From contig NC_083649.1 in NCBI RefSeq assembly GCF_963576545.1, positions 4,623,406 to 4,687,405 on the forward strand: 64,000 bases of DNA. Reading direction: 5' to 3'. The notes below the pieces were generated by a model. That model saw only the letters and a list, made by a program, of their open reading frames with translations. It had not been told where the DNA came from and ran no database searches. This document shows, one piece after another, positions 26,145 through 38,345 of this stretch. Numbering within the stretch: the stretch's first letter is position 1; each line of letters starts with the position of its first letter. Origin of the DNA: Limanda limanda. Taxonomy: Eukaryota > Chordata > Actinopteri > Pleuronectiformes > Pleuronectidae. The translations under genes were made by a program, and so were the position numbers.

Positions 26145-29100
26145 TCACAGGAGGGACTTCACCAGCGCCACCATGTGGTCAACGCCACAGGCTACATCCA
26201 CCACCGAACCCGGCACAGTCACCTGAGAGACACATCACAGAAACTCAGGGGAGGAACAGGGCACTTTGCTTTGTTTTCTGAAAGTGTCTAAAGACGTTTT
26301 TCAGACATGAACTCTGGAGGAAGAGGTTTCTCCTCTTCGCTGTGTGTCAGCTGAATGTTTCTCTCTTTGCTTGCAGAACTAATATTGAAACGGTGTCATC
26401 TTACTCTCCAAGGGAAGAACTGGTCGTCTCTGCTCCCGATGCCCAGACAGCCTCTGACATTCTTCCCCCAGACGAAGAGCTCTCCGCGATCTGCAACGCA
26501 AACCATCAAACATGAGCGTGCTGGGCGAGCGAGCGAGCGCCCGCTGAGCCTGGACGCAGAGCAGCTGCAGCCGGGAACGAGCTCTCTCTCTTTTCAGAAC
26601 CATTATCTATTCAAGAGTCACATTGAACATGATAGAGAGGATAGAGAAAATAACCAGAACCCAGATTCATAACTTTCCTGCAAATGTCTTACTACTAAAA
26701 ACTCTTGTTGTTTAACCCAGTGGTTCCCGAGCTGAGGATCCTGAGATGTTTTCCAGAAACAAATACATTGTTAAAGTAGTATAGTTTACCATTATTAGAA
26801 AATTCTTTGTATGTCTGACCCACCTGCAGCGACCATGAGGGCCTCAAGTCCTAAGATGGTTATTTTGAGGGTCTGAGAAGTTTGGGAACCTCTGGTTTAA
26901 CCAGTAACTACTAGACAAAGAACAAATATTGTATTTTAAAATGTAGCAGAATAGATTAAGATACATTTATTTATTTGTCCCAAACACATGCACAAGCAAG
27001 GAGGGAAATTTAACCTCTGCTTTTAACCATCTGGTGCAGGACACACAGAGCAGTGGGCAGCCATGTACGGCGCCCGGGGAGCAGATGTTGGGGGAGTAAG
27101 GTGCCTTGCTCAGGGGCACTAGACAGGGTAGTGAGAATCCTCTTGGATTTTTGGACAGATCAATCCAGGTTCGTCTTTTTGTTGTTTCACCGTGGAGTCG
27201 AACCAGAGACCTTTTCTGCCCATAGTCCAAGTTTCTGCTACTAGTCCACCGCCTCTCCCATAGGAGCATTAAGTACCATAAAATAGCAATTATACTTTGA
27301 GTGCAGTACTTCTACTTAGTTGTTTTCCACCATCGCCTAAACCTAAATGACCGAACATTGATTTTAAGAATTTGATGTTTAATATTCATGTTGTTTGTTG
27401 CTTTAGAGTCGGACTAATTAAAACTGGCTGAAAGGATTTTCTTCGTCTGTTTTCATCGTCCACTTTCAGTCTCATTTTAGATTCTTGGTTCAGAACCATA
27501 AACAGACGTCTCCACTTCACAGCTCAGACCGGATGAGACTGAACAACTTTGTGAGATTTATGTTTCTATCTTTTATCCTTGCAGGAAAAGAAAAAACACG
27601 AATCTGGCATCAGTAAATCTCATCTCACTTTATGCAGCTTCAGATAAAGTGGACACGTCTTCCACTGGCGTCTGAGGAAACTCTAAAAGTGACCAGACAA
27701 ACTTGTTCAACTTCTCACCTGTTACTGCAGCGAAATGTGAGAGGCCACATCTGATCGAGGTGACTGCGACTGTCGGGCTGAACTCTGAGCGTCCGAACAG
27801 CGAGGAGGGAATCATCTCCGGGGTCGAGGACTCGGAAAGCTGTGGTCCTTTTCCAAGAATCCCATAGCCCCAAACAAACACCTCTCCCTTATCTGAGGAA
27901 AACAAATAAATAAAAGACAGAGACGTAGCTCGATATTAGGAGCAGGATATTCAGTGAAGACATCTGGACTCATAATGAGAATGAGAAGACACCAGAGGAG
28001 CCAGGACTGGGATCAAGAGTCAGTGAGTGGAGTCGCTTGCGGATCACAAAGTGAAAACTGACTTTAAGGAAACTTCAGTTCTGGAAAAACTGTTTCGACC
28101 TAAACAACAGGTCTCTGGAAGCTGCGGCTGATTCAAAGTGCTGCTGCTCAGGTCGTCACCGACACACAGGAAGTGGATCATAGCGGTCCTAACACTGACT
28201 TCCTGTCAAAGAATCAGGTCTACTACACGTCTGCTTTCTGTCCCAGACTCTAAACTAAACAAGGAGAAGCAGCGTGAAGTTTTCATGATCCACACATGTG
28301 CAACAGGCTCCCAGAGAAGTTCAGGTCTGTTTACACGTGAAGTGCACGTTTACATTAACGCACACGTGTTCATGTGACTTTGTATAAACTGACCGTTGAG
28401 AATAGCCACCTGCGTCCCGCCACACGCCGCCTGAACCACCTTCCCACAGCCTGTCAGAGGAAGACGCCGAGGAGAGTTGATCTGTAACACGAAGATTTAC
28501 ACGAGTTGAGTGAGAGAATATCTGGTCGAGTTTTCACAAGTGCATCAACGCACAACACGAATACAAAAGCCAGAACAGAAGTGTGAATGAAGTGTTAGTT
28601 TTCTTCTTCTTCGCCACATTTGGGAAAACCCAGTCGAGCCAGTTGCAGCTTAAAAATGTAATGCTTCTTATTTGTGGTGTCACGGCACAGGTGCATGTTT
28701 CTGTTTCACAATTTGACGCCTCACTTGACATCAGTAAGTAACTCTGTTTGTTTCCTTGTCGACACACGGAGTCGCACACTTCCGTTGTGGCCTTTGCGCT
28801 CGTGTTGTGGCTTCGTGGTTGTGTCTTACGTTTCTGCACTCGAGTGAGACGTCTCAGCCAACGCAGTCTTGGATTTCCAAACATTGTAGTATTATTTATC
28901 TAGTAAATATTATATTTGACCCCGAAAGCCGAATGCATGAACAAAAAAAATCCCTCTTTTCATGTCGTTTCTGTTATATCAAAATGTTGAAACATCAGAT
29001 CTGAAGTATTTAACGGGGTCTGTGAACTGAGCAGCTGGGAAAATACCCTGTGACTAGGGTTGCAAAATTCCGGGAATATTCAAAGTTGGAAACTTTCCAT

Positions 29101-32100
29101 GGGAATTAACGGGAATATGCGGGAATATATGGGAATATACAGGAATTTACGGGAATTAACGGGAATAAACTGGAAATGTTGTGGGTAATTTATACTAACT
29201 GTATTTACCTTGTCATATACAGACATAAATATAAACATTTTGTTTTGTCATAGGCTGATTTGAGCCCTGAGGAAACTTTGGGCACTTGACTATATGCTTC
29301 TGCATCGTTGTGTCATTCTTTACATAGGTCTTTGCACAGTATTTGCTAATGTACACAGCCTTTCCTTCTACATTGGATGGGGTAAAAATGTCTCCACACA
29401 TGAGAGAGTGCACGTGGCATTGTTCTGTAGAATAAGATGAGAAAAAAGTTTGTAAAAAAACACTAATGCAATGCCAGAGATATAAATAGTTAGCCAAACA
29501 ATTGGAATCGTCTGTGAAGATATTTTACAATTGATGGATAAATGAATGGAAATAGGCTAGATGAACAGATGAACAATCCTCAATCAGCATGCTAATATAT
29601 TTTCATCAGTAATATCATGGAAACTTACCTGACTAGTCCTGCACTCTACAGCAGGCCTCAATAGCCCTGCTGTAGAGTGAAGGATGCTGGGAGTTATCTG
29701 TGCATGTGATGGAAGAATGCACAGTGGAGGGTTGAAACTCAACGTTCCATACATCTTTAAAATAGAGTTTTGAATGATGTTTTTATTGCTCAGCGTTTAA
29801 TTTGCGTATTTTTTTTTTTTTTCAAAATTCCCAAAATTCCCAAGCTTAACTTCCCATGGAAAGTTTCCGGAAAGTTTCCGGAAATTTACTGGAAAGTTTC
29901 CGCCCCTTTGCAACCCTACCTGTGACAGATGAGTGGCAGGTGGAAACAGAACCTAACGGAGTCCTCAAGAGTAAAACGACCCTCTCATCATCTGTTCAGA
30001 GGCCAGAATCAAGCGTATGACAACATTTCATGAGACAGGATGTGATGCCTTCAAGTGCTCGACCCCTCCTCACCTGTGTGGCCTCCGTGACCGAGGCCAG
30101 CTGCAGGTACTCCGAGTTGCCCCAGCCGTACAGATGCCCGTCTCTGGACACGGCCAGGCTGCAGTCTCCGTACGTGTTGACCTGCTGCACCTCAACACCG
30201 GCCAGATCCCCCCCCACCTCCACCGGACCGGCGCTGACCCTGTGGTGACCCAAACCTGGAAGACGGGGAAAGGTTGAATAACAGCGGAAAGGGCAGGAGG
30301 GGTCTGGATCACCATGTTCTCTCTAAACCCTCGTTTTAAAATGTCTGCAGCCGACTGTGTCCAATATAAATAATAAATAATAATATAATATAATATAATA
30401 TATAAGATAATAATATAAACTATAAAATCATTCTTTATCATTAGATTAAGTTAAAGTGGTGTAAGAAAAATACAAATATAGATGATTGCTGGCATTATTT
30501 TTCATTATTACCGAGAGAAATAACAAATTAAACATTAAATTAAACATTAAAGTAGAATTACCATTAAAAATCCATTGAATTAATCAATTGACTTTAGAAA
30601 ATATATTTTATCTTGTTGTACATTTCAGCTTTTACAGACAGTCAATGAATATGAACATAAATAAACATCTTTAACACGTTTTGTAATGCAGCCAAATTCC
30701 CTTTTCTTTAACTGTCAATTTAAAGATAGCTTAGTTTTACTCACACTAAATATATAATACCAGAGGAACTACAGACTCTATATTATAAAAGGATCTATAT
30801 GTAAATTCGGCAAGTAGCTTACGTCTTCAATAGCTTTATATTTTATCTAATTATCAATAATGTCTTAGTTTAACAAGCTAAAGCTCGCTAACTCAAACTG
30901 GAACCAGCATCCTGATTAGCGGGTGAAAAGACAGCTATAAATTGAAATTAACAAAAAACAAGTGACGTGTGCCGACTGTGTCCAATATAAAACTTGTCAT
31001 AGTTTTGGAGAAGAGCACTGACCCGTCTGTCCGTCGGCCCCCCATCCACACGCAAACACCTTCCCGGTCTCGGTGAGGAAGAGGCTGTGGTCCTGTCCAC
31101 ACGACACCTGGAAGAAAAGAGCTGCATCTTCAGTGACCAGATAAAGACCAGAGAGGTTAGACTCACATTCAGTAACATCAAGTGTAAACTTAAACCTATT
31201 TTCACACATAATCTGCAGAAAATTAGTTTTTCCTTTCACACATGAAGAACACAGCAGGAGATTGTTCTGGTCAAAGGTGTTCGGCTAAAATGTATCTGTG
31301 AATAAACTGCACGTGTAGATTTGTGGATCCAAAGGTCTGGAACAGGAACAGAAGGATGAGACATGCATCAGTAAAAACGATGTTCAGGAAAAGGCTGCGC
31401 TCACCTGCGTGACCCGGCTGTCGAAGCCTTGCATCTTGTGAATGATGTGACTGCCGCTGTGTGAACACGAGACAAGAGGAATAACAAATCCATCACTCCG
31501 GGTCGGCAGCATCTCGGAGGGAGGTCACACGCTTCTGCGTTTCACTCGTCCTCTAACATCCCTCTTGCTTTTACAGGAGTACAGCTCACAGATAAACGAT
31601 ATATTCAATCATTCATCACAAACACTGGATTGTTTGCTTGTTTTTCAGCAGGATTATACAGAGACTACTAAAAAGGAAGCTTCCTAACTTGATAATTAGA
31701 AAGGGACCTAGAAAGAACTCTGTAGCAAATCCAGGTTTTTCACTCTATTGAACTTATTGACATTTTCCCTAAGACATTCTTTCAATTTCCTGGAGGATGT
31801 GACAAGAATCACAAGCTGCACGATGAATGTGACTCAGCAGCAGCGAGTCTGTGCTGGCGTGTTCGAGGACCCACCCGTAGACTTCATCTTCCACGATCCT
31901 CCTCCCACACTGTCCGTACGCGTTGTTGCCCATGCTGAAAACTTGGGAGAGAAAACACACAAGAGCAGTCAGTCTCTGATGGTTAGTCCTGAATCCTGTG
32001 GTGATGGAGGCGCGAGTCTCTTACCTCCCTCTTGATCCGTGAGCACCAGGGAGTGAGCTCGGCCGCAGGAGACCTGGGTCACTCTGGTCTGCAGCGGCTC

Positions 32101-32854
32101 CACGAGAGGCAGAGCCAGGGGCGACGGCTCCAGGACGTAGTCGTAACTCCGATCTGCAGACAGGGAGTGAGGCAGTGTTGGGATGTGATGCAGTGATGAA
32201 GGTATATATCTGGAAAACACTGGAATTTAGCTCCCAAAAACTGTATATGACAATAAAAAGGTCTCGTTTCAAATCCCTTCTGGTCTTCAGCAGGCAGTGT
32301 ATTGTCTACAGTACGTGTGTCTGGTCCCTTTCTGTACATTTTTACTTTAGGGTGTAAGGGAAATATAACAGTTGACCATAATAATCATGTTTATTTCCCC
32401 TTTTGATTGATCACGATTGAATCTCTAGACACAGTAACCTGATTTTCTCTATTACAATGTAACCTTGATCATGCTGCCTCCTGTACTACTGAATGTATAT
32501 TGGCCTGATTACCATAGACAACCTGATTTTCTCTAGACACAGCCCTTTACTACTGAATGCATATTGGTCTGATTGCTCTAGACTAGGCATTGTTGTATTC
32601 ATGTGCAGAGGTGTCAAGTAACGAAGTACAAATACTTCGTTACCTTACTTAAGTAGAAATGTTGGGTATCTATACTTTACTGGAGTATTTATTTTTCAGA
32701 CGACTTTTTACTTCTACTTCTTACATTTTCACACAAATATCTGTACTTTCTACTCCTTACATTTAAAAAATAGCCTCGTTACTCCTATTTAATTTTGGCT
32801 TGTTTTCATTCCGGTTTGTCATCGTTCAAAAACACACACAAAAAAGGCAACACG

Positions 32855-32889
<35 letters not shown>

Positions 32890-34690
32890 TGTTTGATTAT
32901 TGGTAGTGTTGAGTCCAAAGGTCTCCTCCAACAATATATGTATTTGCATTGTAATAAAATTTTATAATTTTCAATGGGCATATTTGCAGTTCAAACGGGT
33001 AGCCTAGTGCATCCCACATGTTAAAGTGTAAGTAAAAAGCTTGAGTTGATACTTCAACTTCTACAAAAGTATTTTTAAACCCTAGTATCTATACTTCTAC
33101 TTGAGTAATGAATGTGAATACTTTTGACACCTCTGTTCATGTGATCAAAGGATCTCAACCTTTTCCTGTTTAACAAACCCCCTCCAGAGTGGGAGGGGTT
33201 AGCCGAATGTATAAAAGAAATGAACTGTTTTCTATCTGGGTGCATATTACAAACTAAACCCTGTGGAATGCACCATGCTCGAGCATTAAAGGTGACGATA
33301 CTGTGAGAGAAATTTGTGTCTCGTTTCCTCGTTGGTAGTGGGATTGTAGAAATTGCCACGACAAGGGCCACTTGGCAGCAGCTGGATCTCGTGTTGATTT
33401 AAAAATATAAACTGCTGCAGCTTGAATCTTTGACTTTTGAAGCAGGTTAAGCAGAGTGAGGTGAAGCAGAGGTTCTGTGTCATTGGTCCCGGTTCCCTTA
33501 CGCCGGCTGTGCTGCGTGCGTTGGAAGCCCAGCTGAGAGTCCGTGTTCAGGCCCATGGCCCAGAGCTTGGACGCGTCTTTGGTGGAGGAGGCGATGATGG
33601 TGAAGCCGTAACCACAGGCAGCCGAGGAGATCTGCAACAGGAGAGGAGTTCAGCCTTGTAAATCAGAATCAGAATTCTTTTTATTGCCACGTTTATTTGC
33701 ATATATTGGAAATGGCCATGGTGTGGTTGGTGCACTGTACATAAAAACAAGACAACAGTAAGAAACAAAGGAAGTTCTGTTACATTACATTACATTTCAT
33801 TTAGCTGATGCTTTTATCTAAAGCGACTTACAATAAGTGCATTCAACCCCGAGGGAACAAACCAAGAACAACAAGAATCAAGGAAGTACAATTTCTTCAA
33901 AAATAAAGCAAAACTACAAAATGCTATAAGTAAGTGCCATTTAAGTGCTACTAAATTGTTAGTTTCAAAAATTATTAGTAATTTTTTTAAATTTTACATT
34001 TTTTTATTCAAGGTATAGTCGGAAGAGGTGTGTTTTTAGTTTGCGGAAGATGTGTAAACTCTCTGATTTCCGGATGTCGAAGCTCATTCCATCTGCTCCC
34101 CATCCTGTCACAATTCAAATGATTATAACTGAGGTTGTGGGTGAAATATTATCCACGTTTACAGTAGTGAATGTAATAATGAAATCTCCATCAGCTCGTC
34201 CTCAACATGATTTCAGATGTAATTTAAGCTGGAGAAAACAAAGACAGTATCGATACTTGTACTCGAATAAAAAAGACAAATACTGCTCGTGAATTCTGCT
34301 TTGAACTGGTTACTAGTAGCTGCAGGTATTGACACCGAACCAGACTCTGTGTCCGTGAGAAGCAGATGAAGTGAGAAGCTTCATCCAGCTGAGCGATGTC
34401 CTCACCTGCTCTGCGGTGTCCAGGCGATACGGAGTGAGCTGGTACTTCCTCGGGTTCTTCCTGCCGCTGTCCGGCACCACGAAGCTGGGGAGGCCCAGAG
34501 CCCCGGTGAAGCTGAAGCCCCACACGAACACCTTGTGGTTGGGTTTCCTGTGCTGCCCGACGTACTGGAACACCGGACCCCCGCTGCTCTGCTCCCGGGG
34601 GCGGGACGCTTTACTGGCGGTCGCATAACCACGGACCTGGAGTCCTGCGGTCATGTGACGAGAGCAGAGACGCACACAGGGAAGAGACAT
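26145..34690 (-). CDS. RCC1L: RCC1L (WBSCR16), mitochondrial RCC1-like protein
   Basis: Eleven coding exons (minus): 34406-34690, 33502-33631, 32025-32153, 31875-31941, 31405-31456, 31023-31107, 30074-30255, 28394-28481, 27719-27892, 26405-26490, 26145-26222. All are GT-AG and phase-consistent: 451 residues, human about 464. The N-terminus MSLPCVRLCSRHMTAGLQVRGYATASK is basic and free of acidic residues, with a likely protease site near RGYA, so it reads as a mitochondrial presequence (this 27-residue stretch lies at residues 1-27; key features are Arg/His spacing). RCC1 blades follow: VFVWGFSFTGALG, ISSAACGYGFT, QVSCGRAHSLVLTD, FSMGNNAYGQCGR, VSCGQDHSLFLT, GWGADGQTG, YGDCSLAVSRDGHLYGWGNS, VFVWGYGILGKG, IRCGLSHFAAVT, WGKNVRGCLGIG and the closing DVACGVDHMVALVK. 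In human the protein acts in mitochondrial ribosome assembly and has been linked to OPA1. The last two exons are small and easily missed. Confidence 0.95.
26960..27262. repeat. Teleost dispersed repeat in RCC1L intron 9
   Basis: It contains phrases common in fish genomes: 'gtaaggtgccttgctcaggg', 'gtcgaaccagagacctt' and 'actagtccaccgcctctccc'. It lies between the exons at 27,719-27,892 and 26,405-26,490. Family name uncertain. Confidence 0.55.
29055..29918 (-). mobile_element. hAT-like deletion derivative, copy 1
   Basis: 864 bp. Ends are TAGGGTTGCAAA and its complement TTTGCAACCCTA. The perfect 8-bp target duplication CCTGTGAC sits at 29,047-29,054 and 29,919-29,926. An 8-bp duplication with short inverted ends is the hAT signature. 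The interior carries clustered 'gggaatata' and 'cgggaatt' subterminal repeats and a hairpin at 29,642-29,679. It lies in RCC1L intron 7 in the sense orientation of its own reading frame. No transposase catalytic region is present, so it needs an autonomous partner. Confidence 0.9.
29213..29497 (-). pseudogene. Broken BED-type zinc finger frame in hAT copy 1
   Basis: It matches the frame in copy 2 (48,505-48,711) from 'TPSNVEGKAVYI' onward. An extra T just upstream shifts the start, and the first zinc-binding Cys of the CxxC pair is Ser (YISKYCAK rather than YICKYCAK). BED fingers bind DNA at transposon ends in intact hAT transposases. This copy should not bind zinc normally. Confidence 0.75.
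30371..30970 (-). mobile_element. 600-bp insertion in RCC1L intron 6 with 21-bp flanking repeats
   Basis: A 21-bp direct repeat beginning GCCGACTG occurs at 30,350-30,370 and 30,971-30,991 and brackets this segment. Bases 30,434-30,970 closely match 34,898-35,425 in the RCC1L 5'UTR intron. A (TAA/TATAA)-rich stretch at 30,371-30,412 lies at one end and would be the 3' tail if the insert is read on the minus strand. Long target duplications and an A/T-rich tail suggest retrotransposition. The insert lies about 30 bases from the donor site of the exon at 31,023-31,107. Confidence 0.7.
32606..33135. mobile_element. hAT-type miniature element, 530 bp, RCC1L intron 2
   Basis: Inverted ends are CAGAGGTGTCAA and TTGACACCTCTG. 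The perfect 8-bp target duplication TTCATGTG lies at 32,598-32,605 and 33,136-33,143. The interior has the 'aagtacaaatacttcgttac' phrase, known from abundant fish and vertebrate non-autonomous elements. No coding frame. Confidence 0.9.
33664..34060. repeat. Dispersed repeats in RCC1L intron 1
   Basis: There are two neighbouring pieces. One begins 'aatcagaatcagaattcttt'; the other holds 'gcttttatctaaagcgactt' and 'acaataagtgcattcaaccc'. Both phrases are widespread in teleost genomes. Families not named with certainty. Confidence 0.55.
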
Positions 34691-34897
34691 TCTGTGGGAA
34701 GAGAAGAGACAGATTGAATTCAGGACAGATATGAAACATGTAATCGTAAAAAAACACTATATCATTACTATATTTATGACATGAATAACCAGGTTTAAAT
34801 ATAATGAGTGTATTACAGGTAATTACTATGATTTTCAAATAATATATATATATATATATATACATAAAAAATAACTTATCAAAAACTCTTATAGGTG

Positions 34898-35425
34898 TTT
34901 ATCATTAGATTAAGTTAAAGTGGTGTAAGAAAAATACAAAAATAGATGATTTCTGGCATTATTTTACATTATTACAGAGAGAAATAACAGACTAAACATT
35001 AAAGTAGAATAACCCTGAAAAGTCTATTGAATTAATCAATTGACTCTAGAAAATGTATTTAATCTGGTTATACATTTCAGCTTTTACAGACATAGTCAAT
35101 GAATAAGAACATATATAAACATCTTTAACATGTCTTGTCATGCAGCCAAATTCCCTTTACTTTAACTGTCAATTTAAAGATAGCTTAGTTTTACTCACAC
35201 TAAATAAAAAAATACAGGAGCAACTGAGGACTCTAGAGTATTTTAAGGGTAAATATGTAAATTCGGCGCATAGCTAACGTCTCAATAGGTTAAAATTGTA
35301 TCTAATTATTAATAATGTCTTAGTTTAACAAGCTAAAGCTCGCTAACTCAAACTGGAACCAACATCCTGATTAGCGGGTGAAAGGACAGCTATGAATTGA
35401 AATTAACAAAAAACAAGTGACGTGT
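34898..35425. repeat. Second copy of the RCC1L intron 6 insert, in the 5'UTR intron
   Basis: It is collinear and in the same orientation as 30,434-30,970. By eye nearly nine in ten bases agree, with a 12-base difference near one end. I found no clear target duplication around this copy, so it may be the source locus or an older insertion. Confidence 0.8.
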
Positions 35426-35596
35426 AGTTTGTGTTAATGACGCCGAATTAAAGAGGAGCTTCACATAATCCATAAAAATTAATAAAACATGTCGTACTAT
35501 GAAAACACTTCTGACAGAACCCATTTGAACATTAAATTGTCAGGAAGTTGAACTAAGTTTCGCTTCGTGTTGTTTCCCGCAGGTCGCTGAACGTAC

Positions 35597-35670
35597 CTTC
35601 CTCCCTCAGGGTCGTTGTGTGTTTCACAGGATGAAAAACAAACTGAAAACACAAAATAATTAGAAAATGT
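35597..35670 (-). other. RCC1L: Probable RCC1L 5'UTR exon
   Basis: On the minus strand a strong donor (GGAAG|GTACGT) ends this exon at 35,597. A strong acceptor (cttcccacag) lies just before 34,691, one base upstream of the start codon. That implies a 5'UTR intron of about 900 bases. The upstream edge of the exon is not defined by sequence. Confidence 0.55.
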
Positions 35671-35727
35671 TCAGATCTGCTTCAGTGACATTGTCGCGTG
35701 TTTATTTTCCTGAAATCAATATTTACC

Positions 35728-35734
35728 CCGGAAG
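35728..35734. promoter_or_regulatory. ETS/GABP (NRF-2) site CCGGAAG near RCC1L start
   Basis: CCGGAAG is typical of promoters of genes for mitochondrial proteins. It sits just upstream of the inferred RCC1L 5'UTR exon, which fits the gene's role. Confidence 0.4.
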
Positions 35735-35778
35735 AGAAAAAGCTGTTTTCTGCAGTTCCTCCTCTGTGGAGAAGTATG

Positions 35779-35797
35779 TAGCGCCACCTGCTGCCCT
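35779..35797. promoter_or_regulatory. CTCF-like site between RCC1L and TLCD5
   Basis: TAGCGCCACCTGCTGCCCT agrees with most positions of the CTCF consensus read as TAGCGCCCCCTGGTGGCCA. It lies about 50 bases upstream of the ETS site, at the edge of the divergent intergenic region. Confidence 0.4.
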
Positions 35798-35899
35798 GGA
35801 AGACTAAACACATTGATTTATATAATTTATATAATAGAAACATGCAATAAAAGTATAAAAATATATAAATAAATAAAGTACGCATGGTATAAAACATAC

Positions 35900-35947
35900 A
35901 GAAGCAGGGTTAAACATGTATAAGATACGTATAAAACATGTATATAG

Positions 35948-35979
<32 letters not shown>

Positions 35980-36210
35980 GTATATATTTTTGTTGTTTTT
36001 ATATATAGATATATATATTTTTATTGTACTTTCCACTCTAGCAGCACAAGAACACTTCCCTACTGGACACTGACACAATCACATCATTGCATTGCATCCC
36101 ATTCCTGTATCTGTATATATATTCTCCGTAAGTGTTAACTGTATAAGCTACTGGATGTTATAAATTTCCCTCGGGATTAATAAAGTATCCATCTATCTAT
36201 CTATCTGTCT
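35900..36210 (+). repeat. AT-rich stretch and non-LTR retrotransposon 3' tail
   Basis: A (TA)-rich stretch at about 35,940-36,030 is followed by a segment ending 'ccctcgggattaataaagta' and a short (ATCT)n tail. That ending is typical of fish LINE 3' ends. Family uncertain. Confidence 0.5.
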
Positions 36211-37019
36211 ATAAGAGATATTTAATTAGTGATTTCAGATAAATGAGTGAACTCACCAGCTTAATAGTGTTTTTGTGTACTAATAGATTAAACAAATGAT
36301 TTAAATAATGATTTAAGTTTTAGAATAAAAGGTGAAAATCTCCTCTGTGACATTTGAGACCTAAACATAAGTGAATAAGAACGTGAGGCGACACACTAAC
36401 TCCTTCATTACATTATGGAAGAGAGTCACCAGTATGATGGAGTGAATGTATATATGTGTGTGTTTGTGTGTGTGTGTGTGTGCTGAATTCAAGTGGCCAA
36501 TAATCTGCCGTGGTGTCAGATTAGTGCGACTGTGGAAGTGGGTTAATGCTGCAGATCTGCCAGGTGAGAATCTCACAGGTCGTTGACCTGCAGCCGCCGA
36601 GGGCATCGTGAATGAAAACTTTTCACCCGTTGTACGATTCAGGCCGTTAGATACACTGCACTGTCTGTAAAGCAACACTCTCGAGGAAACTTTTACATTT
36701 ATATGAAACTGCTTATTTACCACGGAATAGGAACAGTAATTTAATAAGTTTAAGTTGAGTTAATTGAGTCTCACAATCTAATTCTTGTTGTCCTGTTCTC
36801 AAAAGATTGCAAATCTAACAGGTGTCTCTGATGCATGTGCACTTACTGATATTTTATTTTTATTCATTTTCATTGCATCAGTCATTTTCACAGTTGCTAA
36901 AAGTCACGAGACAGTAAACAAGATACAATTCAGGAAGGAGCTGGCCTTCCAGAATCATAAATCTTAGTTATTTCTTACTTTTTATAGCTTTTAATTTGTT
37001 TTTCTTCTTTATTGTCATT

Positions 37020-37385
37020 CTAATTCATTTCTATTCTCCTTTGTGGCATTTTCCTCAAATTTCTTATTGCTTTTTAATCTGAAATACCCTTTTTAATTTG
37101 GTTTGAACTTTATGTTCCTCTGTACAGCACTTTGCATTTGCTGGATTCTTATTAATAATATTCGTATTTTGTCAGACCAACCAATCTGTGGAACAGTCAA
37201 ATCATACAGATCAGACAGTGTCTTTTAAAAGTCGTCTTGAAACATGTTTTCATTCTAAATATATTACTAATCACTTTTATTGTCATGTGTGGTTTTATTC
37301 TTCTTTCAGAACTAGTCACTGTTCTCTTGTTTTAACTGATGCTCTTTTACATTATCTCTCTGCCCATTGCATTGTGACTGTGTAA
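37020..37385 (+). repeat. Decayed L2-type LINE 3' fragments
   Basis: The frame near 37,200-37,260 reads 'VSFKSRLETCFHS', resembling the C-terminal 'FKSRLKTHLF' motif of L2 reverse-transcriptase proteins. A 'ctgtacagcactttg' phrase just before it is typical of L2 3'UTRs. Only the 3' end remains. Confidence 0.5.
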
Positions 37386-37964
37386 AGAAGAGTGGTGCAT
37401 GGATGAAGTTTATTCTAACTATGATTTAAAGCTTGTTGAGTCAAAAGGAGGATTTGTCTGAGCAGAGACACGAGGACATCGGGACGTATTTGATCCAACT
37501 CCACTTTAGTTTGATTTTAATGTGCCACAGCTTGGTTTCATCCGTCCCGTCTAAAAGCAGGTATCCACAGAGAAGTGGACACAGTAATCCTTTAAGAGGA
37601 TCAGGTCTGAGATCCACAGGGGGGGGGAGCAGGATCCACTAACTGTCTACCATCGCCTCCACATGGTTTTTCTCTCATCACCGAACATGTGGTCCTTTTG
37701 AAATGAGCTCAGATTCAGACACTTTGATGGAGTTTGTGTTTTCTGCCTCTAAAGGAACAGACACGGAGATGGAGGCTGTTGATGATCGTCGGGGGAATGT
37801 GAGACATGAAGTCTGAATTTGAGGTCGACTGAGAGGAGCAGGCGTTGAGGTAAAACACTGAGTTACTGAAGTTGTGTCTTTTAAAGTGTCAGACTTTTAA
37901 AATCCCTGGGACCAGAACTGAATGGATCTGGATAAATCAACCCTGTGAACATGAGAATGAAAAA

Positions 37965-38345
37965 CAAGATTCAAGATTCAAGAAGATTCAAGATTTTTAT
38001 TGTCAAATGCACAGAGATAACGTGAAGCAGTCGCTGGCAATGAAATACTTGGGTCACAGGCTCTCTTTAAGCAATGCTCAGTAATTTCAACCAAAAAAAA
38101 AGAAATAAAAATAGAAATAGTATAAAATAGAATATCAAAAATCTAAAATAGAAAATAAAATACATATATCTAAATATATATCTTTAAAGATGAAGAGAAA
38201 AATAAAACAACAATAGTTCAGTTTGTGCAGTAGTGCAAATATTCAAATATGCTTATTACAGTGCTGGTGCAAATATGCAAATATGCCAGGGTGCTGGTTT
38301 GGTGGAGTTATTGCAGTTCAGAGGAGTTTAAAAGTCTTATGGCCT
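37965..38345. repeat. Dispersed repeat starting 'gattcaagatttttattgtc'
   Basis: The opening phrase and the following 'gcaatgaaat' region are common in fish genomes. The centre is A-rich. Family uncertain. Confidence 0.45.

Noticed and set aside
26355..26672. 105-codon plus-strand frame
   Set aside because: It overlaps RCC1L exon 10 on the other strand, which has strong homology and phase support.
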